Under the pieces are notes generated by a model, which had not been told where the DNA came from, ran no database searches, and saw nothing but the letters and a program-made list of their open reading frames with translations. Positions 26,520 to 34,844 of a stretch of DNA of 64,000 bases are shown here, one piece after another. Origin of the DNA: Alphaproteobacteria bacterium. GTDB taxonomy: Bacteria; Pseudomonadota; Alphaproteobacteria; Reyranellales; Reyranellaceae. The translations under genes were made by a program, and so were the position numbers. Location of the stretch: the NCBI GenBank assembly GCA_016869975.1, contig VGCZ01000005.1, positions 62,001 to 126,000 of the forward strand. The letters run 5' to 3'. Position 1 is the first letter of the stretch. Each line of letters begins with the position of its first letter.

Positions 26520-26969
26520 TCAAGCGTAAGGATCGGCGATACCCATTGTCGCCAAGAGGCGTGTCTCAAGCCTCTCCATACGTCTTGCCTGGCGCTCGCT
26601 GCGCTCGTGATCGTAGCCGAGCAGGTGCAGAGTGCCGTGCATCACGAGATGTGTGAGGTGAGCGGCCGGCCGTTTTCCCTGATCACGCGCCTCGCGCAGC
26701 ACGGTCTGGCGGGCCAGCACGATGTCGCCGAGGAACGGCTCGGCACCCGGGAAGGATAGAACGTTCGTCGGCTTGTCCTTGCCGCGATAGGTGCGGTTGA
26801 GTCGACGCACGGCGGCGTCGCTGTCGAGCGCGACGACGATGGAGACACGATCGGGCAGGCGCTTGCCGCCGCCGTCGATGGCGGCCTGTGCGGCGCGGCG
26901 GCAGATCGAGCGCGCCGTGCGCAGCGACTCGAGCCAGCGCGGATCGAGCACCTCGACGTCGATGGTCAC
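26520..26969 (-). CDS. ybeY: Endoribonuclease YbeY
   Basis: YbeY is a zinc metalloenzyme needed for 16S rRNA 3'-end maturation and 70S ribosome quality control. It has 149 residues. The zinc site is His111, His115 and His121 in HGTLHLLGYDHE, and the strand LNRTYRGKDKPTNVLSFP is conserved. Its start overlaps the phoH stop by four bases, keeping the usual miaB-phoH-ybeY order. Confidence 0.96.
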   Translation of the reverse strand: MTIDVEVLDPRWLESLRTARSICRRAAQAAIDGGGKRLPDRVSIVVALDSDAAVRRLNRTYRGKDKPTNVLSFPGAEPFLGDIVLARQTVLREARDQGKRPAAHLTHLVMHGTLHLLGYDHERSERQARRMERLETRLLATMGIADPYA

Positions 26970-27958
26970 GTCGTCGGCTGGCCGGCGGCGCGGCGGCGGT
27001 CGCGCGCGTCGTAGGCGCGCACGATGCGGGCGACGAGGTCGTGGCGCACCACGTCGCGGTCGCTGAAATTGATGAAGCGCACGCCCTCGACGCCGTTCAG
27101 CGTGTCGATGGCGTCGCGCAGGCCCGACGGCACGCCCGGCGGCAGATCGATCTGGCTGAGATCGCCGGTGATCACCATGCGCGAGCCCTCGCCGAGACGC
27201 GTGAGGAACATCTTCATCTGCATCGCCGTGGTGTTCTGCGCCTCGTCGAGGATGACGAAAGCATGGGCGAGCGTGCGGCCGCGCATGAAGGCCAGCGGCG
27301 CCACCTCGATCTCGCCCGACTCCAGCCGCTTGTCGATCTGGTCGGCCGGCAGCATGTCGTGCAGCGCGTCGTAGAGCGGGCGCAGATAGGGGTCGACCTT
27401 GTCCTTCAGGTCGCCGGGCAGGAAGCCCAGCCGCTCGCCGGCTTCGACCGCCGGCCGCGACAGGATGATGCGCTCGACGCTGCCCGCCGTGAGCATCGAC
27501 ACCGCCATGGCGACTGCGAGGTAGGTCTTGCCGGTACCGGCGGGTCCCAGCCCGAATACCAGGTCGCGGTCGCGGATCGCCTCGACATAGTCGCGCTGCG
27601 TCGGCGTGCGCGGCTGGATCACGCGCTTGCGGGTGCGGATGGTCACGGCGTCGCCGGCCGCCGCGCCGCCGCCGACCTGGGCGAAGCGCACGGCGGCGTC
27701 GACGTCGCCGGCCTCGACCGTCTGGCCGCGACGCAGGCGTTCGTAGAGCGCGCCGATCGCCGCGCTGGCTTGCGCGACCGAGTCGCTGGCGCCGGCGATG
27801 GCCAGCTGATTACCGCGACTGTCGATGCGCACGCCCATGAGCTGCTCGACGCGCACGAGGTTGCGATCGTGCTGGCCGACCAGTGTCTGCAGCAGCGCGT
27901 TGTCGTCGAGGGTGATGCGGCGCACGTCGTTGCCGCGCTGCGGGCTGTCGTCGCTCAC
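26966..27958 (-). CDS. PhoH-like ATPase
   Basis: This PhoH-family ATPase of 330 residues has a KH-like N-terminal part (about residues 20-90) and a helicase-like core. Walker A is GPAGTGKT near 138-145, and the Walker B region is [10 protein letters not shown]. It is thought to work with YbeY in RNA metabolism, an inference from gene linkage. The start is GTG, overlapping the miaB stop (GTGA). It overlaps ybeY by four bases at its end. Confidence 0.93.
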   Translation of the reverse strand: MSDDSPQRGNDVRRITLDDNALLQTLVGQHDRNLVRVEQLMGVRIDSRGNQLAIAGASDSVAQASAAIGALYERLRRGQTVEAGDVDAAVRFAQVGGGAAAGDAVTIRTRKRVIQPRTPTQRDYVEAIRDRDLVFGLGPAGTGKTYLAVAMAVSMLTAGSVERIILSRPAVEAGERLGFLPGDLKDKVDPYLRPLYDALHDMLPADQIDKRLESGEIEVAPLAFMRGRTLAHAFVILDEAQNTTAMQMKMFLTRLGEGSRMVITGDLSQIDLPPGVPSGLRDAIDTLNGVEGVRFINFSDRDVVRHDLVARIVRAYDARDRRRAAGQPTT

Positions 27959-29472
27959 GCCGCCACCCCGAGGTTGGTGACCACCTCGCCAGCGAGGCTG
28001 TTGGCGTGGCCGCTGGTGACGCGCACCTCGACCAGACGGCCGATCAGCCGCTCCGGCGCCTGGGCGTGGACCGACTGTAGCCAGGGCGACTTGCCGATCA
28101 GCTGGCCCTCGCGCCGGCCGCGCTCCTGGAACAGAACCTCGAGTGTCCTGCCGGCGGTGCCCTCGTTGAACGCGGTCTGTTGCGCGCGCAGCAACGATTG
28201 CAGCGCGGCCAAGCGTGCCTCCTTGACCGTTTCGGGGATCTGGTCGGCCATCGCCGCGCCCGGCGTGCCGGGCCGCGCGCTGTACTTGAAGGAGAAGGCC
28301 GAGGCGAAGCCGACTTCCTCGATCAGCCGCATCGTGTCGTCGAAATCGGCGTCGCGCTCGCCCGGGAAGCCGACGATGAAGTCCGACGACAGCGCGATGT
28401 CGGGCCGCGCGGCGCGCAGTCTCTCAACGATGCGCAGGAACAGGTCGCGACCGTGCTGGCGATTCATCGCGTCGAGCACGCGGTCCGAGCCGGACTGCAC
28501 CGGCAGATGCAGATAGGGCATCAGCGCCGGCACGTCGCGATGGGCGGCGATCAGCGCGTCGTCCATGTCGCGTGGATGCGAGGTCGTGTAGCGCAGGCGG
28601 CGCACGCCCTCGATCTCGGCCAGAGCGTGGATCAGCTGCGCGAGGTTCCAGGTCGAGCCATCGGGCGCTTCGCCGTGCCAGGCGTTGACGTTCTGGCCCA
28701 GCAGGGTGAGTTCGAGCGCGCCCGCCGCGACCAGGCCGCGCGCTTCGGTGAGGATCGCGGCGACCGGCCGCGAATACTCCGCGCCCCTGGTGTAGGGCAC
28801 GACGCAGAAGGTGCAGAACTTGTCGCAACCCTCCTGGATCGACAGGAAGGCGGAACCGCCGGTCACCGCGCTGGGCGCCGGCAGGAAGTCGAATTTCGGC
28901 TCGGCCGGGAATTCGGTGTCGAGCACGCCGGCGCCACGACCGCCGCGGCGTGCGCCGGCGGCGCGCTCCGCGCGCGCCACCATCTCGGGCAGGCGGTGAT
29001 AGGCCTGCGGGCCGACGACGATGTCGACCATGGGCGCGCGACGCAGGATCTCCTCGCCCTCGGCCTGCGCGACGCAGCCGGCGACGGCGACCACCAGATC
29101 GGCGCCCTCGGCGCGCCGTTCCTCGCGTCGCAGGCGCAGGCGGCCGAGCTCGGAGAACACCTTCTCCGAGGCTTTCTCGCGGATATGGCAGGTGTTGAGC
29201 ACCACCATATCGGCGTCGTCCTGTGTCTCGGTCGGCGCGTAGCCGAGCGGTCGCAGCAGGTCGGCCATACGCTGCGAATCGTAGACGTTCATCTGGCACC
29301 CGTAGGTGCGGATGAAGAGCTTACGGCGCGGCGCGGCCTTGGTCGGCTGGGTGGTCTCGGTCATGCGTTCGGGTCTGGGCCGCGCACGCACCGTGCGCAT
29401 CGCGGTCGGCGCCTCCTTATCACCAAGGTCGGGGGGCGTCGAGTCGGTGCCCATCACGGCATCGCGCGTCAT
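27955..29472 (-). CDS. miaB: tRNA-2-methylthio-N6-dimethylallyladenosine synthase MiaB
   Basis: MiaB is a radical-SAM methylthiotransferase that modifies i6A37 in tRNAs. It has 505 residues from this start. The auxiliary cluster cysteines lie in [21 protein letters not shown] and [10 protein letters not shown]. The radical-SAM cysteines are near 215-222 in CDKFCTFC. The TRAM domain closes the C-terminus. Family similarity begins only at [12 protein letters not shown], so the ATG at 29364 (470 residues) is also possible. I kept 29472 because GGGGAG lies nine bases upstream, while 29364 has no such site. Confidence 0.93.
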   Translation of the reverse strand: MTRDAVMGTDSTPPDLGDKEAPTAMRTVRARPRPERMTETTQPTKAAPRRKLFIRTYGCQMNVYDSQRMADLLRPLGYAPTETQDDADMVVLNTCHIREKASEKVFSELGRLRLRREERRAEGADLVVAVAGCVAQAEGEEILRRAPMVDIVVGPQAYHRLPEMVARAERAAGARRGGRGAGVLDTEFPAEPKFDFLPAPSAVTGGSAFLSIQEGCDKFCTFCVVPYTRGAEYSRPVAAILTEARGLVAAGALELTLLGQNVNAWHGEAPDGSTWNLAQLIHALAEIEGVRRLRYTTSHPRDMDDALIAAHRDVPALMPYLHLPVQSGSDRVLDAMNRQHGRDLFLRIVERLRAARPDIALSSDFIVGFPGERDADFDDTMRLIEEVGFASAFSFKYSARPGTPGAAMADQIPETVKEARLAALQSLLRAQQTAFNEGTAGRTLEVLFQERGRREGQLIGKSPWLQSVHAQAPERLIGRLVEVRVTSGHANSLAGEVVTNLGVAA

Positions 29473-29568
29473 GCCTCAGCGCTCCCCAGCGCCAAACCGG
29501 CGCGGCCGTTGATGGGGCGCCGTCCTCGCTGCTAGCGTCCGAGGCGGAGCCAGGGAAGGGGGAAACAC

Positions 29569-29856
29569 ATGGCGGCTTACTTCATCGTGCAGAGCACCAT
29601 CAGCGACGAGGCCCAGTACCAGAAGTATCGGGATGCGGTCATTCCGCTGATAGCGCGATTTGGCGGGAAGAATATCGTTCGCGGCGCGAAGTTAGAGGCT
29701 CTGGAGGGACGACACGACGGGCGCAGGATGGTGATCTACGAGTTCCCCTCGATGGACGCGATTCACGCCTTCTGGGATTCGCCGGACTATGTCCCCGTGA
29801 AGAAGATCCGGGATGGCGCTGCTGTTCTCGATATATGGGCGGTCGCGGGTGTCTAG
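29569..29856 (+). CDS. DUF1330 family protein
   Basis: This is a 95-residue protein with a ferredoxin-like dimeric alpha/beta barrel fold. Family marks are AAYFIVQSTI at the start, YRDAVIPLIARFGGKNIVRG, MVIYEFPSMDAIHAFWDSPD and the ending RDGAAVLDIWAV. The biochemical role of the family is not known. A GGGGGAAA-type ribosome-binding site precedes the ATG at 29569. It stands alone, divergent from miaB and convergent with the acyltransferase. Confidence 0.88.
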   Translation: MAAYFIVQSTISDEAQYQKYRDAVIPLIARFGGKNIVRGAKLEALEGRHDGRRMVIYEFPSMDAIHAFWDSPDYVPVKKIRDGAAVLDIWAVAGV

Positions 29857-29882
29857 CCCTGCGCCGATCGAGCGCCCATCCA

Positions 29883-30746
29883 TCACTCCGCGGCCTTGGC
29901 CACCGGTGCCGGCGGCTCGCCGCGGTTGATCGATTGCAGGCCTTGCGAGACGACGCGGAAGCAATGGTCGCTGAGCTTCTTGCGGTCGCCGAACATGGTG
30001 ATATCGACCGGGTTGTGGAACTGGATCACCACGCTGCACTCGCCGAGCTTGCAGACGTTCCACAGATGGCCGGCCAACTCCATGTCGCCGTACCAGGTGA
30101 AGTAGGGCCGCCAGTAGCGGCCCAGTGGAATGCCGTCGAGCCTGGTGTAGGCCACCGTGAAGGGCTGCACGCGCAGCGGCTTGTCGCCTGGTTTGACCTG
30201 GGCGGCGGCGAACAGCGCGCTGCGGAACGGCAGTACACGCGTGCCGTCGCTGCTGGTGCCCTCGGGGAAGAGGATCAGGCTGTCGCCGGACTCCAGACGG
30301 CCGATGAGGCTGTCGCGGCTCGCGCGCGTGGCGCGCGTGCGGCGCTCGACGAAGACGGTGCGCTGCAGCTTGGCCAGCACGTTGAAGAAGGGCCAGGTCG
30401 ACACTTCCTGCTTGGCGACGAAGGAGGCGGGGATGTTCGAGCCCAGCGTCTCGATGTCGAGATAGGAGACGTGGTTGCCGACATAGAGCGTCGGCGCCTC
30501 GGTCGAGCGCCGGCCGCGCACCTCGACCTTCAGGCCGACGATGACGCAGACGAGGCGGTGGTAGAAGTAGGGAATGCCGCGCGCCAGAAAGCCGATGCGC
30601 AGCAGCACCGCCATCAGCTGGAACGGAATCAACGTCAGCGTCAGCAGCGCGTAGGCGATGAGGCGGATGGTGGCGCGGCCGGACGAACCCAACGACGGCG
30701 CGGCCTCGCGGAAGGCGCGATTCTCGGCCGAGATCGGTGACTTCAT
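29883..30746 (-). CDS. 1-acyl-sn-glycerol-3-phosphate acyltransferase family (probable OlsA)
   Basis: This membrane-bound PlsC-type acyltransferase has 287 residues. A hydrophobic stretch near 26-50 anchors it. The catalytic NHVSYLD lies near 90-96 and the acceptor-binding FPEGTSSDG near 158. It overlaps the upstream OlsB-like gene by four bases (ATGA). That pairing suggests it is the second enzyme of ornithine-lipid synthesis (lyso-ornithine lipid acyltransferase) rather than, or as well as, the general phospholipid enzyme. The assignment to OlsA is inference from linkage. Confidence 0.85.
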   Translation of the reverse strand: MKSPISAENRAFREAAPSLGSSGRATIRLIAYALLTLTLIPFQLMAVLLRIGFLARGIPYFYHRLVCVIVGLKVEVRGRRSTEAPTLYVGNHVSYLDIETLGSNIPASFVAKQEVSTWPFFNVLAKLQRTVFVERRTRATRASRDSLIGRLESGDSLILFPEGTSSDGTRVLPFRSALFAAAQVKPGDKPLRVQPFTVAYTRLDGIPLGRYWRPYFTWYGDMELAGHLWNVCKLGECSVVIQFHNPVDITMFGDRKKLSDHCFRVVSQGLQSINRGEPPAPVAKAAE

Positions 30747-31579
30747 TCAGAGTCGCGCTGGGCGCGCTCGTAGTGCTTGAAGTACTTCTCGGTCACCAGG
30801 TCGGTCTTCACCACGATGCAGACATCGACGGTGTTGAACTGGTCGTCGATCACGGCACCGTCGCCGACGAAGCCGCCCAGCCGCAGGTAGCCCTTGATCA
30901 GCGGCGGCACCATGCGCTCGGCCAGCTTCACGTCGTAGGTGCCCGGCTGCAACAGGTTCATGTCGACATAGCGTTCGGGCAGCGCGCGGGCGCGCAGCTC
31001 GGGCGGCGCCAGGTGCTTCTGGCTGAGATAGGACAGCGGCAGGGCCAGGCGCTGTAGATCGTTGCCCGGCAGGCTGGCGCATCCGAACATGATCTCGATG
31101 TCGAAGTGCGAGACAAAGGTGGCGATGCCGCGCCACAGCAGGTTCATGGTCGACCCGGTGCGCGCCGAGGCCTCGACGCAGGAGCGGCCGACCTCGAGCA
31201 CCTCGCCGGGCCAGTTGGCCAAGCGGGAGATGTCGTATTCCGCCGCCGAGTAGAAGCGGCCATAGGCCGCCGCCGCGCTGCGCCGGATAAGGCGGTAGGT
31301 GCCGACGATCGACTCGGCGCCTGTACGACGTCGGTCGATCACCAGCAGGTGGTCGCAGAGCTCGTCGAAATCGTCGAAATCGCGTCGCCGCGCCCGCATC
31401 TCAGGCGTCGCATGCGCGGCCATCTCCTCGTAGAAGACTCGGTAACGCAGCGCCTGCGAGGCGTCGAGGTCGGCCTCGTCACGCGCCAAGCGCACCTCGA
31501 AATCGCCGGCGACGATCGGGGGTAGGCTGCTGTCGAACCGACGCGGCACAGGGCTGCGGTCGATGGCGGCGCTGCTCAT
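30743..31579 (-). CDS. OlsB-like ornithine N-acyltransferase (GNAT fold)
   Basis: This 278-residue protein belongs to the OlsB/hemolysin-like acyltransferases that join a 3-hydroxyacyl group from acyl carrier protein to ornithine, the first step of ornithine-lipid synthesis. Family tracts are EVRLARDEADLDASQALRYR with VFYEEM, the FDDFDELCDHLLVID region, ARTGSTMNLLWRGIA and MFGCASLPG. It overlaps the PlsC/OlsA gene that follows. Ornithine lipids replace phospholipids under phosphate limitation. No PhoB box was identified upstream. Confidence 0.83.
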   Translation of the reverse strand: MSSAAIDRSPVPRRFDSSLPPIVAGDFEVRLARDEADLDASQALRYRVFYEEMAAHATPEMRARRRDFDDFDELCDHLLVIDRRRTGAESIVGTYRLIRRSAAAAYGRFYSAAEYDISRLANWPGEVLEVGRSCVEASARTGSTMNLLWRGIATFVSHFDIEIMFGCASLPGNDLQRLALPLSYLSQKHLAPPELRARALPERYVDMNLLQPGTYDVKLAERMVPPLIKGYLRLGGFVGDGAVIDDQFNTVDVCIVVKTDLVTEKYFKHYERAQRDSE

Positions 31580-31620
31580 GCGGCCATTATCGGGCGGCGT
31601 GGCCCAGCGTCCACCGGTTT

Positions 31621-32076
31621 TTATCGGCCGGTGGCTTTCTTTCCGCCGCCGTCCTCGGCCTCGACCGGCACGGCGTAGAGCTCCAGCCGGTGGTCGACCA
31701 GCCGATAGCCCAGCTTGCGCGCGATGGCGCGCTGCAATTCCTCGATCTCTTCATTGTTGAACTCGACCACCTTTCCAGAGTGCAGGTCGATGAGGTGGTC
31801 GTGATGCGCGTGGGTCGCTTCCTCGTAGCGCGAACGGCCATCGCGGAAATCGTGGCGCTCGAGGATCGCGGCCTCCTCGAACAGCCGCACCGTGCGATAG
31901 ACGGTGGCGATCGAAATGCGCGGGTCGATCGCCGTGGCGCGCTTGTGCACGGCCTCGACATCGGGATGGTCGGCGGCCTCCGACAGCACGCGGGCGATCA
32001 CCCGGCGCTGCTCGGTCATCTTCAGGCCCTTGTCGATGCAGCGCTGCTCGAGGCGCGATTTGGCCGATGTCGGCAC
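31621..32076 (-). CDS. Fur/Mur family metal-dependent regulator
   Basis: This metalloregulator of 151 residues has a winged-helix DNA-binding domain up to about residue 85 (KMTEQRRVIARVLSEA, ISIATVYRTVRLFEEA) and a dimerisation domain with the metal-binding HAHHDH at 89-94 and GKVVEFNNEEIEEL. It lacks the CxxC pairs of E. coli Fur. In many alphaproteobacteria this protein is Mur, a manganese regulator, with iron handled by RirA and Irr, so the metal is left open. I chose the GTG at 32076, with GGAG seven bases upstream; the longer frame to 32160 adds 28 residues without support. Confidence 0.88.
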   Translation of the reverse strand: MPTSAKSRLEQRCIDKGLKMTEQRRVIARVLSEAADHPDVEAVHKRATAIDPRISIATVYRTVRLFEEAAILERHDFRDGRSRYEEATHAHHDHLIDLHSGKVVEFNNEEIEELQRAIARKLGYRLVDHRLELYAVPVEAEDGGGKKATGR

Positions 32077-32193
32077 GGCGGGGCTCCGTGGCTGGAGGTT
32101 CCAGTCCTCGGCCCCTCTATACAGCGTTCGGACCGTGCGTCGCCACCCGACTGGCGTCACCGCGTCTGATTCTCGTCATGTCCCCAGTGGACG

Positions 32194-32646
32194 TCAGGCT
32201 TTTCCCGCCCGCGCGAGGCGCGCGCGCATGCGCTTGGTGCCGAGGCCGACTTTCTTGGCGAGCGCGCTGCGGACCTTGGAGTAGCTCGGCGCCACCATGG
32301 GATAGTCGGCGTCCAGTCCCCACTTCGCCCGATACTGATCGGGAGTCATGCCGTAGGCGCTCATCAAATGGCGCTTCAGCATCTTGTGCTTGGAGCCGTC
32401 CTCGAGACAAACCAGGTAGTCCTTGGTGATCGACTTCTTGATCGGCACCGCCGGGTCGCGCTTCATCGCGATGGTCGGGCCGGCGCCCTGCACGCCGTTC
32501 AGGGTGGCGAAGACCTGCTCGATCAACTTCGGCACATCGCCGATCGACACCGTATTATTTGACAGGTGTGCTGAAACGATCTGCGAAGTCAGTGCAAGAA
32601 TATCGGCCGAGGCCCCGGTGTTTTCCGCCATCTTGTCCTTCGCCAT
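32194..32646 (-). CDS. MucR/Ros family zinc-finger regulator with altered zinc site
   Basis: This 150-residue H-NS-like global regulator acts through an N-terminal oligomerisation region and a C-terminal prokaryotic zinc finger. The family tract is YLVCLEDGSKHKMLKRHLMS followed by TPDQYRAKWGL and DYPMVAPSYS. Cys80, Asp83 and His93 align with the first three zinc ligands. The fourth, a His five residues after His93 in Ros, is Tyr98 here. Some Mesorhizobium loti homologues are reported to fold and bind DNA without zinc, so loss of metal need not mean loss of function. The ATG at 32646 follows GGGAC. Confidence 0.9.
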   Translation of the reverse strand: MAKDKMAENTGASADILALTSQIVSAHLSNNTVSIGDVPKLIEQVFATLNGVQGAGPTIAMKRDPAVPIKKSITKDYLVCLEDGSKHKMLKRHLMSAYGMTPDQYRAKWGLDADYPMVAPSYSKVRSALAKKVGLGTKRMRARLARAGKA

Positions 32647-32734
32647 GATTTGTCCCAACTGGAAGCCGAGCCCCTATAGTCTGGTATTCGGCCAGGATCA
32701 ATCCGACAGATGACGAACTGATGGCGATTTGACG

Positions 32735-32977
32735 ATGCGGGTCGGCGATGAAACGGTAATCGACATCACGTCTGACGTGTGTCCGATGACTTTCGTGCGC
32801 GTCAAGCTGGCGCTGGAGCGCATGGCGCCCGACGCCACGCTGATCGTGCGGCTCAACGATGGCGAGCCGTTACGCAATGTACCGCGGTCGGCGCGCGCCG
32901 AGGGCTATCATGTCGAGGAGCTCGGGCCAGAGAGTTCCAGTGGCCGTGTCCACCGGTTGCGCATCGCTCGCCGGTAG
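32735..32977 (+). CDS. TusA-like sulfur carrier protein
   Basis: This is an 80-residue protein of the SirA/TusA/YedF family with a two-layer alpha/beta fold. The persulfide-carrying Cys16 lies in SDVCPMTFVRVKLALERM; the usual CPxP is CPMT here. It may pass sulfur for tRNA thiolation or other thio-cofactors. The ATG at 32735 was chosen over a TTG two codons earlier. It is divergent from mucR (88 bases between starts) and converges on rimI with a two-base gap. Confidence 0.82.
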   Translation: MRVGDETVIDITSDVCPMTFVRVKLALERMAPDATLIVRLNDGEPLRNVPRSARAEGYHVEELGPESSSGRVHRLRIARR

Positions 32978-32979
32978 GT

Positions 32980-33468
32980 TCACGCGTCACGCCAAAGATC
33001 ACGCCTCATGACGCGTGCCGCCACGGCTGGCGCCGCGCCACGCGCGTAGTATGACGGGCGCGCACCTACCTCGCTGAAGCCCCGCCGCGCGTAGAAGCGC
33101 CGCGCCGGTTCGTTGTCGTCGGCGACGTCGAGGTAGAGCGCGCGCACGCCGCGCGCCGTGCACTCCACCAGCGCCCGCTCCAGCAACCGCGCGGCGCCGC
33201 CGCGACGGCGAAGTTCCGGCGCCACGCCGATCGTCAGGATCTCCGCTTCATCGGCGGCGACGCGCACCAGAATCAGCCCGCACGGCCGATCGTCTCCGCC
33301 GTCGACGAGCACATGGCCGAAGCAGCCGGGCGTCGCAAGCAACGCTGTGAACTCGGCGGGCGACCAGGGTCGCTCCCAGGGCTGTGGAAAGATCGTACGG
33401 AACAGCGTCGCGGCGTCGTCGCCGCGCGCCACCGTCAGCGCCTCGATCCGCCAATCCACCGCGACCAC
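32980..33468 (-). CDS. rimI: Ribosomal protein S18-alanine N-acetyltransferase RimI
   Basis: This is a GNAT acetyltransferase of 162 residues that probably acetylates the N-terminus of S18. The acetyl-CoA loop is IGVAPELRRRGGAARLLERA, and the tail FYARRGFSEVGARPSYY is typical of RimI. The likely start is GTG at 33468, two bases after the tsaB stop. A second GTG nine bases on is possible. Linkage to tsaB supports the name over other GNAT functions. Confidence 0.9.
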   Translation of the reverse strand: MVAVDWRIEALTVARGDDAATLFRTIFPQPWERPWSPAEFTALLATPGCFGHVLVDGGDDRPCGLILVRVAADEAEILTIGVAPELRRRGGAARLLERALVECTARGVRALYLDVADDNEPARRFYARRGFSEVGARPSYYARGAAPAVAARVMRRDLWRDA

Positions 33469-33470
33469 GC

Positions 33471-34214
33471 TCAGCGCACGAGGTCGGCGGTGGTGCGGGC
33501 GCCGTCGGCGAGCGTGACGTCGGCGCCGCGCAGGTAGAGCGGGCGCGGCGGGTCCCGCCGGGCCCAGAACTCGACGCCCCGATGCAGGGCGTGGGCGGCC
33601 AGTCGGGCCGGATCGATCGACGGCGATGACACGCCGACGCTCGCCTGAACACCAAGCGCCCGTAGCGCGCCGGCCAGACGCGATGCGCCGTCGCCGATGA
33701 GAATCGCGCATCGATCCCCCAGGCGCGTCGCCAGGGCCGAGGGGGTTCCGGCGAAAGGCGATGCGCCGTCGATCGCCATGAAGTAGTCGTCGCGCCCGGA
33801 CTCGATGGCGGCCACGAGCGCGCCATCGGCGCCGACGCGATCCGCGGCCGCGGCGCCGAGGAACAGGGCATCGGTCGTCGTGACGCCCGCGACGGGCACG
33901 CGCAGCGTCATCGCCAAGCCGCGCGCCATGGCCACGCCGATACGCACGCCAGTGAAGCTGCCAGGGCCGATCGTCACCGCCACGAGATCGAGGTCTGGGG
34001 CCAGCCAAGCCGAGTCGTGCAAGGCTTTCTCGATCATCGGCGTCAGCGCGGCGGCGTGACCGCGCGTCATCGCTTCGGCTTCCGACGCGACCACGGTGAC
34101 GGCTTCGCGTCGCTCGGCCAACGCCACCGCGCAGCGGGCGAAACAGGTGTCGATCGCCAGGACACGCCAGGCCGCGCCGGAACGTGGCTGGCGTATCGAC
34201 GTTTCGCGCGGCAT
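33471..34214 (-). CDS. tsaB: tRNA threonylcarbamoyladenosine biosynthesis protein TsaB
   Basis: TsaB is the scaffold that partners TsaD and TsaE to make t6A37 in tRNAs reading ANN codons. It has 247 residues. It is an ASKHA-fold protein with VLAIDTCFARCAVAL near 18-32 and the family signature TIGPGSFTGVRIGVAMARGL near 81. The ATG at 34214 was chosen because 18 extra residues in the longer frame overlap the divergent dipeptidase. The two start codons are only ten bases apart, so one promoter must lie inside the other gene. Confidence 0.95.
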   Translation of the reverse strand: MPRETSIRQPRSGAAWRVLAIDTCFARCAVALAERREAVTVVASEAEAMTRGHAAALTPMIEKALHDSAWLAPDLDLVAVTIGPGSFTGVRIGVAMARGLAMTLRVPVAGVTTTDALFLGAAAADRVGADGALVAAIESGRDDYFMAIDGASPFAGTPSALATRLGDRCAILIGDGASRLAGALRALGVQASVGVSSPSIDPARLAAHALHRGVEFWARRDPPRPLYLRGADVTLADGARTTADLVR

Positions 34215-34224
34215 CTTGCCATCC

Positions 34225-34779
34225 ATGGACATCGTAGAGATCGCCGCTCCCGCTTTCGACGTCGACATCGCGCTCGCCTACGCGACGCCGGCCAACATAA
34301 CCGGACGACCGGTCTACCGGAACGCCCGCTGTTACCTCAATGGCGACGCCGCGCGGCACCTGGCGCGCGCCATTGCGCTCGCCGCGCCGCTCGGATTGCG
34401 CTTGCGCATTTTCGACGCGTTGCGGCCGGTCGAAGCGCAATGGGCGTTATGGAACGCCGATCCGAATCCGGAGTTCCTCGCCGATCCGCGCAGGGGCTCG
34501 CCACACTCGCGCGGCGCGGCGGTCGACCTGACGCTGATCGACAGTGAGGGGCGCGAACTCGACATGGGCACGACCTTCGACGCCTTCACGCCGCTGTCGC
34601 ATCACGGCCGCACCGACGTGTCGGTCGCCGCGCAGCGCAATCGCTTCCTGCTGATGGGTCTGATGACCGCAGCGGGCTGGGATTTCTACCGGAACGAATG
34701 GTGGCACTACCAACTGTTTGATGCCCGCCGATATCCGCTGGTCGCTGATTCCGACCTGCCGGCGCCTATGATGCGCTGA
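34225..34779 (+). CDS. D-alanyl-D-alanine dipeptidase (VanX/DdpX family)
   Basis: This zinc dipeptidase (M15D) of 184 residues cleaves D-Ala-D-Ala. The zinc site is His94 and Asp101 in SPHSRGAAVDL and His161 in EWWHYQLF, with catalytic Glu158. The N-terminal tract YATPANITGRPVY matches the family. There is no signal peptide, so it acts in the cytoplasm. No vanA/vanH-like or ddp transporter genes lie nearby, which favours peptidoglycan turnover or D-Ala recovery over vancomycin resistance. It is divergent from tsaB. Confidence 0.9.
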   Translation: MDIVEIAAPAFDVDIALAYATPANITGRPVYRNARCYLNGDAARHLARAIALAAPLGLRLRIFDALRPVEAQWALWNADPNPEFLADPRRGSPHSRGAAVDLTLIDSEGRELDMGTTFDAFTPLSHHGRTDVSVAAQRNRFLLMGLMTAAGWDFYRNEWWHYQLFDARRYPLVADSDLPAPMMR

Positions 34780-34797
34780 AGCGCGCTAAAGTCCTCG

Positions 34798-34819
34798 CCG
34801 GGACCGCCGCCGGTCCCGG
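34798..34819. terminator. Hairpin between convergent genes
   Basis: CCGGGACCG and CGGTCCCGG form a nine-base stem with a four-base loop in the 65-base gap between the dipeptidase and the Bax-like gene. No T tract follows on either strand. Confidence 0.5.
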
Positions 34820-34844
34820 GAAGATGCTCCAGAGCGGATGGCGT

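Noticed and set aside
32980-34440. A 486-codon frame suggesting a long fused acetyltransferase.
   Set aside because: The upstream two thirds is tsaB read in the wrong frame.
34225-34779. VanX-like gene considered as a vancomycin-resistance marker.
   Set aside because: No vanHA ligase or dehydrogenase and no two-component system are nearby, and cytoplasmic D-Ala-D-Ala dipeptidases are common in Gram-negative bacteria.
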